Assembly: GCF_019320115.1 (NCBI RefSeq)
Contig: NC_089591.1
Span: forward strand, 57,102,078-57,166,077
Direction: 5' to 3'
DNA length: 64,000 nt
Source: Miscanthus floridulus
Taxonomy: Eukaryota; Streptophyta; Magnoliopsida; Poales; Poaceae
The notes under the pieces were generated by a model. The model was not told the DNA's origin, made no database searches, and worked only from the letters and a program-made list of their open reading frames with translations. A program made the position numbers and the translations under genes. Below, one piece after another: positions 55,710-64,000 of this stretch. The stretch's first letter is position 1. Every line of letters begins with the position of its first letter.

Positions 55710-57414
55710 TAAGTTGGATGAATGTGCTGGTCGCATGGGAAAGAATGCTTCCAAGAAATCCCGAACCTACACTCATCGTTCGAAACGGGCACCGTGTGTT
55801 TAACCGGTACGTACCCCGTAATAAAGCTTTGTTCTGCAAGAGAGCTTCTAGTAGCCTGCTGTACGCCTGTAACTGTAACTTTGTACGATTGTCAAAAATA
55901 AACTCCGTAACCTTGTACGATCCGCGGACGATAGGGAGCGTGCCACAGGCACAGCACCGAATCGGATCTCACCTCAGCGTGCCCGGCGTCGGTCTCTTCT
56001 TCGAGATTTTACCGCAGAGCTCTTTTTTTTTTTACAACAACAACCGCAGAGCGCACATGCCCAGTGCCCTGTCGCAGAGGACAGCGGTAGAAGCTAGGGA
56101 CATGACAATGACATAGAGTAGGGGTGGATGGGTGGAGAGGAGGTCATTATTTCACATGGCGCTGCTGCTGCTGCTTGCTTTGGCGTCGGGCGGGCAGAGC
56201 AAGCGCTGCTGCGACTGTAGGCCTGTAGGGTAGCCCCGGCAGTGAATGAAAACTGCGGGTTCGTTGATCGATCGGATCGGCAGACGCGACGGTATTACTA
56301 GTAGTATACTTACTGGTCCATTACGCACGTCCTCACGTGCGTCCCAGTAAATCACCTAGTTAAGAGCGTAGATAAAAAATATATTTAATCTTTGCACAGA
56401 AACAATATTAGAAGTTTAATGTAGATATGTCATGCACAAAAACTAAAAGATTTGAGCTCTTTTTATATTTAATATGGGAAAACTATTCAGAATTCTAAAC
56501 ATGAAATGCTTGATGTGGTAGATCACATTTCCTAGCAAAAACATAGAAGCCAATGCAATAAACTATTTAAGGTCTTCACGCTGCATGAGAAATATTCTAA
56601 AGCTTCTGTTTTCACATCGGACATCAACCATGAGTATTGATGTTTTTTTTCTCTAGAGTCACATAGAGATTAGAAATTGAAAGAAGTAAGGAAATGCCAT
56701 TTACCTTACCCGTGTATTTGTGTCTTCGTGGCCTACACCCATGAATTCTGCATTTAAGCCATTAGTCATAAATTTAGTGGTAAGTTTACGTACAATAGCT
56801 CTGAGAAAAAACAATTTTGAAATAAAAATAGTCAAATTGTGAATTGTGATGAGCCATCTGAACTTGCTTGAATATTCTAAATCCATATAAAGGCAACTAA
56901 TTAACTATTTCTAGATCTTAACATCCTACCTTCTTCATTTATACAGAATGTTTAATCTCTCGTTAAAATAAATATAATTGTTTCATAATCCACAAGATCA
57001 TGCTACCTTCCTGCTAGAAACTTGAGCTACAAAAGCTACTCTATTTGTAGACAAATATATTAATGAGAAAACTATTCTATAAAGCAACTCAAACATCTAG
57101 ATAAATGCTGATTTATAGTCTCGGCACAGACCTAAACAGAAAGATAACTTGAGGGGTAGTTCTACCTATATCTCTGAAGCCAGAACATAGCAACATGTAC
57201 CATTTGAGTATCAAATCAAATTTGAGGTTTATCGAATTAAGACATGAATGCATCAAATCAAATGTTTAAGACTATGTGTGCTTTTAGGAGGCTTGCAGCC
57301 TGCTTGACGGTGGCACTGTGCCACCCTGAGCTCACGACAACTACAGCCGAAGTGTAGAAAGCAATATCCATGAAAACATACAAAGATGCCCCAGAATAAA
57401 AAGATCATAAAACA
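55710..57414. other. Intergenic DNA without recognised gene
   Basis: No supported ORF. The sequence is A/T-rich with a slightly GC-richer patch at 55900-56340. Confidence 0.5.
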
Positions 57415-57785
57415 CAAACGGTGATAATCATGACCGCATATTCTCAAATGGTATAGTTGAGAAGAAGATATTTGGTGTCAAGCAACATTGGCACTGACAT
57501 GTACGGGGAAAAAAAATGCAAAATAGCAATGGCATGTAAATATTGTCAGGTTTGACATATATGAATACCTCACTCGCAATGACAAAGCAAAAAATCATAA
57601 AAGAGTGATAATCATGACCGCCTCTCGCAGGCCGTCCATGCTAGCAAAAATCACATTGTATATTTGAGATAAAGATATTTGTTTGCAGCATCTTTGGCAT
57701 TGACATATGGTCAACCAAAAAAATGCAAAATAGCAAAGGCACAAAAATATGTTCAGGTATATTAGAAGCACCTCACAGTCATCAT
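57415..57785. repeat. Imperfect tandem duplication, about 190-bp units
   Basis: Both halves contain, in order, GTGATAATCATGACCGC, GATATTTG, CATTGGCACTGACAT or CTTTGGCATTGACAT, AAAAATGCAAAATAGCAA, TCAGGT and CACCTCAC. The units start near 57421 and 57608. They have diverged considerably. Confidence 0.75.
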
Positions 57786-57849
57786 CACATCATCAGCAAT
57801 GTCATATGCTTAGACTTAAATAAATAAAACAGCACTATAGTCACACACT

Positions 57850-58640
57850 TATAATCCAGAAGAGGCACATAGAGGAGACTGCAATGGGATCAATACAGAG
57901 GAGAGGGATGGTCTTGCTTCACCTGGGAGACCCCAAGAAACGAATGCAACAGAGGGGGCACCACGGCCACAATCGTTGGAGCCAGCGACAGCGGCGTAGC
58001 GCACACCGGGGATCGTCGCCGGCAGATCCGAGCCCACCGTGGCCGTCACGCGTCTTAGGGAGAGAGAGGCCACACCACCGTGCCGCCCGTGTTGCGTCTA
58101 GGTCTGTGCCTGAAGGAGAGGGAGAGAGAGAGAGAGAGGGGAAGAGATGAAGACTAGAAGCTAGGGTTTCCTCGGGGCAGACGCGGCCGCGGTCGTCGGG
58201 AGAGAGAAAGAGAGAGGACGCGAAGGTGTGGAGGGAGCGGCGGAGGTGCCGAAGCGTCGCGTCGTGCCGGCCGCACGCAGCGTGGGGAGCCGGCCGCGCC
58301 GCCCGCTGCCGCATCAGGAGGGAAGGAGAGCGAGAAGAGGAGGGAGAAACGAAGATGAGAGGCAGGAGAGGAAGGGAGGGAGGGAGGTGGTGGAGGAGGA
58401 GCACGGCCGCCGCCGCCGCCGCCGCCGCTTGCCCTGGCGTCGTCGGCCGTAGCGTCGGGAGAATGAAGGAGAGAGAGCGAAGAGAGAGAGGAGGGGGTGA
58501 GAAGAATGATCTGGAATGAGAAGCTAAAGCTGCTATATATATTTGACTGTCCATATTCTGACGAGAAGCGGGAGAAGCAGAGGAGAAACCAGAGAAGCTA
58601 ACCAGAAGGAGAAGCGGGTGCAAGCAAGAATCCGCTTTGA
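57850..58640. other. GC-rich, GAGA-rich block of unknown nature
   Basis: The block has repeated GAGAGAGAGAG runs, a GCC-triplet run (CGCCGCCGCCGCCGCCGCC at 58410) and a tail of AGAAGCGGGAGAAGC-like words (58562-58615). A minus-strand ORF of 234 codons (58623-57919) is Ser/Leu/Arg-rich and matches no family I know. It may be a gene leader or a captured fragment; I cannot decide. Confidence 0.4.
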
Positions 58641-58912
58641 GCGATCTAGACCGTCGAACGATAGATCGGACGGTTAGGGGAATTCAGGGCAACATGGATG
58701 CGCTAGGAGACGACCAAACCAAACTGCTTTGATATATTAGAATCTAGGGGCCCTGCCTCGCATTTTCGGCTAACTCCTGCCCGGAACACGTGCGTACCCT
58801 CTCGGCTCTCTTCTCGCTGGAAGCCTGGAACAGTACCGTGGAACTCAAGGAGGACACGCTGGAAGCTTTTCTACTTTTCAGCTGGGAGTTAGGGTACAAA
58901 CACATAAAGGAG

Positions 58913-59030
58913 TTGTTCGGCCCTCATTAATTTTACACGTAGCAGCTGAAAATACTGTACCAGCTGGTTTTTTTTTTTGAGAAAAATACTGCTCTGGTTG
59001 AAAAAAAAAGCTGGTCAGCCAGCCGAACAA
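58913..59030. mobile_element. Small MITE with TTGTTCGGC termini
   Basis: The 118-bp segment starts TTGTTCGGC and ends GCCGAACAA. Inside are CAGCTGAAAATACTG and CAGCTGGTTTTTTTTTTTGA, words of a common grass MITE family. The target duplication is not obvious. Confidence 0.6.
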
Positions 59031-59281
59031 GCTAAAAAGCTCCATTTTTACTGTATACATACCTGTCAATCTTCGCTCTCAGAATTAACGCCCCGTTCTC
59101 TTGGCTTATAAGTCGTATTTTTTTCAGCCAATAAATAGTATATTTTTCTTACAATAAATCAGCCAACAGTACTTCCAGAGCCGCGGGTAGGAAGAGTAGC
59201 TGAGACTGTTTTTTTTGTGAGAGTGAGTATGTATGTACTGTGCAGTCCAGTGCGCGATGCGACTTGCGAGATACTCGCTTC

Positions 59282-59515
59282 GGCCTTGTTTAGATTGTAA
59301 GTTTTTTCACTCTCTCTCCATCACATCAAATCTTTGGACACATGCATAGAGTATTAAATATAGATAAAAAAAATAATTAATTATACAGTTTGATTGTAAA
59401 TTATGAGATGAATCTTTTAAGCCTAGTTAGACCATAATTAAACAATAATTGTCAAATACAAACGAAAATGTTACAGTGACACCTACTGATTCCTAACCTC
59501 AATCAAACAAGGTCC
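59282..59515. mobile_element. PIF/Harbinger-type MITE, same family as in AKR-A intron 7
   Basis: It starts GGCCTTGTTTAGATT and ends AATCAAACAAGGTCC, 234 bp, with TTC on both sides (59279-59281, 59516-59518). It contains AATTATACAGTTTGATTGTA and GATGAATCTTTTAAGCC, complementary counterparts of the core in the intron-7 element. Confidence 0.85.
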
Positions 59516-60324
59516 TTCGTTCGTTCGTTCGTGCTGAGCAAAGCGGTGCAGCAAAAGTACGTTCGCTTCGCTTGCATGGCTGCTGATAGCAATAGACTGA
59601 TACACTCGGTACTATACTGCACGGAGTAGTAGTACGTATCATCAACTTCACTGCATTATTGGCACTGGTAGGTACTGCTGTTACGGAGGTTCAGGACGAG
59701 TTAATTTGGTGATTAAATGCCCATTAACAACGGTTTTAATGACGGCTTGCATAGTGCCATCCGTCCTTTTGATTTCAAATCGTCCTCCTTTCTTTTTTTT
59801 TTCTGTAATGTAAGTATGTAACGCACCATTTCCTTAGATGGCCTTGTATATATCTACTAGTAGTATATAGGAGTATGGCACACGTCTAAGTCGATAAACT
59901 GGGCACCATTTCTTTTGTACGCACCGAGCTAGGTAGTGGTGTGATGGTGTCTCCATCACGCCTCTCACGTTGATACCCAACCAAGGGAGGACAAGACCCT
60001 GCTTCTGAATTCGGGAAATCCTGGACACCCATCCGCATACGGAAAAGGGGATGATTCCCTTCTGTGGTGCCGGTTTTGATGTCCGAGCGACTCTTCTCTG
60101 CCGCCGCCAGTGGCGCCTTGCCGCCTTCCAGTATCTCTGCTGCAGTGGCACTGCACCGCCGCACATGATCCGAGGCAAACACGGCCGCCGCGCCTGCCTA
60201 CGCCCCAAAGCCAAGTGCCGCCCAACTAACCACCCACCGTGCATCTGATCGCGACGCTGCCTAGCCTGGGCTCCCCGTCCGTCTTTAACTCGCGCCCGCC
60301 CGGCCTCTCTTCTCTCTCCCCCGT

Positions 60325-60332
60325 CTATAAGA
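60325..60332 (+). promoter_or_regulatory. TATA box of the GDSL gene
   Basis: CTATAAGA, within CCCCGTCTATAAGAGGGACA, lies about 170 bp upstream of the start codon in a pyrimidine-rich promoter typical of grass genes. Confidence 0.65.
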
Positions 60333-60496
60333 GGGACACCGCCACGCCACCTTCCCGTCCCCGTGCGCCACGCCACTGCCACTTGGCCGCTCGATCGCGT
60401 CCACGGTCCATCAATCAATCAATTCGACCTCACTCTCGTCTCATCAGTGTGAGTGAGCGAGTGTCCGAGCGAAGCCCGGCCCTTCCACGCGCAATA

Positions 60497-63400
60497 ATGG
60501 ACGCTATGCTCGTGACCTTCCTCGTCGTCCCCGTGGTGGTGGCGCTCCTCGGGGCCGGGGCCGGGGCCGCGTCCGCCGCGCCGCCGCGCGCCTTCTTCGT
60601 GTTCGGGGACTCCCTGGTCGACAACGGCAACAACAACTACCTCATGACCACGGCGCGCGCCGACGCGCCGCCCTACGGGATCGACTTCCACACGCACATG
60701 CCCACGGGGAGGTTCTCCAACGGGCTCAACATCCCCGACATCATCAGCGAGCACCTCGGCTCCCAGCCCGCGCTGCCGTACCTCAGCCCCGACCTCCGCG
60801 GCGACCAGCTGCTCGTCGGCGCCAACTTCGCCTCCGCCGGCGTCGGCATCCTCAACGACACCGGCATACAATTCGTAAGAACACAAAAAAAACTCGAGAG
60901 CTGGCCAGCCAGCCAGCCCCTGCCAATTAATTGTCAGTCGTCGTTGCGGCTGCATTCTCGCGGACCACCGGCCAGTCTTCTAGCTAACCGCGCGCGGGAT
61001 GTCTTTGGTGCATCGCCAGGTGAACATCATCAGGATCGGGCAGCAGCTGCAGAACTTCCAGGACTACCATCAGAGGCTGGCCGAGTTCGTCGGCGAGGAC
61101 GCGGCGAGGCAGGTCGTCAACAACGCACTCGTGCTCATCACGCTCGGCGGCAACGATTTCGTCAACAACTACTACCTGGTGCCCTTCTCCGTCCGGTCTC
61201 GCCAGTTTGCCATCCAAGACTACGTCCCCTACCTCATCTCCGAGTACAGGAAAATCCTGACGGTAAACTCCTTCAACTCTACTCAAATTCCAGCTACCCA
61301 TACCCATGCATCAAACATAAAATTAGTCTCAAAGCTAAACTATTCAAAGATATATAATTCCCAGGAAAAAAATTAGAGATAATTTAGCAGAACTGGAACA
61401 AATAGTAGACATATTACCCAAGCTTTCCAGTACGTACAAAATTGAGTGAAAGGATTAATGACGCAACCGTAGGAAAGGGGAAAGAAATAAAAAAAAATAG
61501 CTGCGTACTGACTCAAATAGAAGCGAGAAGATATGGGTCGTTAGCTAGCTGACTGTTGGCGTTGCTTGGATTCCGTGAAGCCGGGAAGACACAAACCAGT
61601 TACCAGTAGCACGTGAATGGTTCTTGGTAGCGTGTAATTTTGGGCAGTATGTTGTGTGTGCTCCGAGTAATAAACTGGCATGGCCTCTACTATAGTACAG
61701 TAGTTCACTAATTGCTCCACACCAAAGTGTAGTACAAGACAGTTTCTGCACAGAATTTCATCAGGCATCAGCCGATGAGAAGTGCAAAAACCCTTAATGA
61801 CCAGTTTGAGTGGCAGTCTGATATGTTCCCCAGGAAGCAAGGCTCCAAACCCGCAATTGCAGCCCCCAGTGTCGGTATGGTACTCACTCTGACTTGGGAG
61901 TGATCGGCTGGTCTTAGCAGCCAGCTTATTCACTGGTTTATAAGTCATGGTACAATATTTTTCTCTCTCAAAAAATCAGTCATACACATCAGCACCAACG
62001 GCTTTACAGCCAGCCGAACACTGAGTGTTGTTCAGCAGAACAGACAACAACTGTACCTATGCGTTTGTTTATACGAAGCTTCATATACAGTTCGTAGCTA
62101 AAAAGGCACTGCGCTCTTCTTGTAGTACAAGCTTAAGGCATGCGCTCTCCGTAGAGGAATGCAAAACAAACGTTGGCCTACTCCCTTAACCAGCAACACA
62201 AAATTGCCCCACAAATTAATTCCAGCCCACACCACAATGCTGCACTGAAACTGAAAGTTTGAAAGGAAAAGGGGCAGATCGTCGTCGTCGTAGCAGTCTA
62301 CCAGAGCTCACTGCCGCAGATCGATATCCCATCACATTTACGGTGATTCATCCATTCATGGGTCCAATGACAATACGCCATGAAACAACTTTTTTTTACC
62401 GACCTAGGAGTAGTAGTGGCAGGCATCTCGCGGTACGAAAGAATTCCCCGGCGTTTCCGAGGGAGCAGCGAAGTTTTGACGACGGCATCAGTATGTTGGT
62501 GTGATGTGTCGCCCTGGTTCTGCACCTCTGGTGAAGGCGTGTGCTGTCACCTGCTCCCAATCACTCTGCACACTGGTGGTCAGTACTCAGTAGTAGCCAC
62601 GCCATGTACCGAGCCCGCACTGAAGAACAACACTGACCTGATCCCCGCAGTAAAAATTCAGCTGGCTTAAGGCTGTCAATACGTGAAACAACACACGTAC
62701 TACAGGATGACAGGCATGCATCAAAGGGCCGCTTATTTATGTTATAGCGTGACATTTTTACTGGTGTACGGTGTACTCGTAGGCTAGATGGTTGGGTGTT
62801 GTTTAACTCTGTCGCCAGCCAGGCAGCCAATTCGCCACATGCAAGAACAGTCGTCCTTCGTCGTGCAAGCACGCAGCAAATGTTTTCGTCATGGGCTCGT
62901 GCTTAGGGACCAGTGCGTGCGAGTAGTTGTGACGACTTGTCCTGACAACACGGAACTGTGCTGTGTGCTGTGGGCGCGCGCATCATGCAGCGGCTGTACG
63001 AGCTCGGGGCCCGGCGCGTGGTGGTGACGGGCACGGGGATGATCGGGTGCGTGCCGGCGGAGCTGGCCATGCACAGCATCGACGGCGAGTGCGCGCGCGA
63101 CCTCACGGAGGCGGCCGACCTCTTCAACCCGCAGCTGGTGCAGATGCTCTCCGAACTCAACGCCGACATCGGCGGCGACGTCTTCATCGCCGCCAACACC
63201 AACCGGGTCAGCTTCGACTTCGTGTTCAACCCGCAGGACTACGGTACGTACTACGTGCTACCTGTTTCTTTCTTCTGTGTTTGTTGTTTATAATTCAGAA
63301 TTTCAGATCAGAGATCGTAGCAGGCATGGCCGCGATCGAGTATAATGAAACCCTGCTGCTGCTGATGATGATGATGCTGTGAATATTGCAGGGTTCGTGA

Positions 63401-63624
63401 CGTCCAAGGTGGCGTGCTGCGGGCAGGGCCCGTACAACGGGATCGGGCTGTGCACGCCGGCGTCCAACGTGTGCCCCAACCGGGACGTGTACGCGTACTG
63501 GGACGCGTTCCACCCCACGGAGCGCGCCAACCGGATCATCGTCGGCCAGTTCATGCACGGCTCCACCGACCACATCAGCCCCATGAACATCAGCACCATC
63601 CTCGCCATGGACAACAGGGACTAG
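60497..63624 (+). CDS. GDSL esterase/lipase, secreted
   Basis: Four exons (60497-60874, 61020-61262, 62991-63243, 63392-63624) join in phase with GT-AG introns to 368 codons plus stop, the usual length of plant GDSL lipases. Residues 1-27 are a hydrophobic signal peptide. Block [16 protein letters not shown] carries the nucleophile Ser39; block [18 protein letters not shown] carries Gly115; block [17 protein letters not shown] carries Asn171; block [15 protein letters not shown] carries Asp329 and His332. All catalytic and oxyanion residues are present. Members hydrolyse ester bonds, some in cutin, suberin or wall polymers outside the cell; the LTL1/At5g33370 group is the closest I recall. 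Intron 2 is 1728 bp and holds a small MITE. The ATG was chosen because the signal peptide follows directly; the upstream open frame lacks family sequence. Confidence 0.95.
61899..62022. mobile_element. Small MITE in intron 2 of the GDSL gene
   Basis: It starts AGTGATCGGCTGG and ends CCAGCCGAACACT, near-complementary termini of the TTCGGCTGG type. It contains GGTTTATAAGTCATGGTACA and TTTTTCTCTCTCAAAAAATC, as in the family at 58913-59030. Confidence 0.6.
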
Positions 63625-64000
63625 GCCTGCCTGCATGCGTGCTGTCTCGCTCCATCCCATCTGTCTCCCTGGCTAGCTGACATCCATCCGTCCGGGCACT
63701 CTCAGCTACTACGACAAACATAGCTACTGCGTGATACTACTAGTATAAGTTCGTCATTGGTTGGTTCACACCAAGAGATTTGCTGTATGTTCATGAGGCT
63801 GGTGGATAAGAGGCTTTGGTGTTCTTTTTGTGGTTTAGATGACGTGAATTACTGGTGAATTAAGCCTCAGAGTGGGTTCAATACAATTGTCTTGAGTTTC
63901 TTTATTTATTCAAGCAGATTGTTTGGCAGGGCTAGCTAGGAACTTCTGAAATTAGTAAGTGGTACTATCTAATCCGTCCGATTGATTCAAGAAATTTATT
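63625..64000 (+). other. 3' untranslated and downstream region of the GDSL gene
   Basis: No ORF. T/G-rich sequence follows the stop. Near-canonical poly(A) signals such as AATACA (about 63879) occur, but no single site can be chosen. Confidence 0.4.

Noticed and set aside
57919..58623. Minus-strand ORF of 234 codons
   Set aside because: No recognised domain and low-complexity Ser/Leu/Arg composition; it was kept only as a block of unknown nature.
60239..61357. Single long + ORF of 372 codons over the GDSL gene
   Set aside because: It starts upstream of the signal peptide and reads through intron 1 and into intron 2 in other frames. The family motifs require the spliced model.

Overview
The window is nuclear DNA from a grass, probably a panicoid/Andropogoneae species such as sorghum, sugarcane or Miscanthus. 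This is inferred from the retrotransposon types, GC-rich first exons, GT-AG introns and abundant small MITEs; no marker fixes the species. Most of the sequence is nested and decayed transposable elements. Three host genes can be reconstructed exon by exon: two near-identical chloroplast-type aldo-keto reductases (AKR) and one GDSL esterase/lipase. A possible two-exon 3' end of a fourth gene survives at 12828-13090.

Layout. 1-4118: long LTR of a Del/Tekay-like Gypsy element, cut by the window edge. 4119-12825: 5'-truncated Tat-type Gypsy element with RT, two RNase H modules and integrase remains on +, an antisense Transposase_28-type ORF on -, a 20-bp minisatellite and a 3' LTR. 12828-13984: gene tail and plain intergenic DNA. 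13985-20477: duplication copy A with AKR-A. 20478-21921: Gypsy LTR. 21922-34995: SIRE/Maximus-type Copia element with gag, PR, INT, RT, RNase H and a third Transposase_32-like ORF. 34996-40676: another Gypsy remnant with antisense ORF and 3' LTR. 41117-47497 (minus): MULE transposase plus a plant mobile domain (PMD) gene, the transposase split by a hAT-type insertion. 48532-54021: duplication copy B with AKR-B. 54022-60300: intergenic DNA with MITEs. 60497-63624: GDSL gene.

The central story is a direct segmental duplication (6.5 and 5.5 kb) carrying an intact 10-exon AKR gene in each copy, now separated by about 28 kb of transposons. The encoded proteins differ at four residues by my reading. 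Copy A carries insertions missing from copy B: a hAT-type element just upstream of the gene, a PIF/Harbinger-type MITE in intron 7, and a 31-nt poly-G tract beside a 42-bp tandem duplication. Both copies share a 5'-truncated LINE with target-site duplications and a tRNA-like (SINE-like) segment, which therefore predate the duplication.

The transposon ORFs are broken, very often by TAG where the family has Gln or Trp, as expected from deamination of methylated CHG sites. I found no CRISPR array, operon, rRNA gene or clear functional tRNA gene, and nothing I would call a wholly new system. The most informative items are the duplication with its dated insertions, the MULE+PMD+hAT nest, the antisense Gypsy ORFs and the third Copia ORF.
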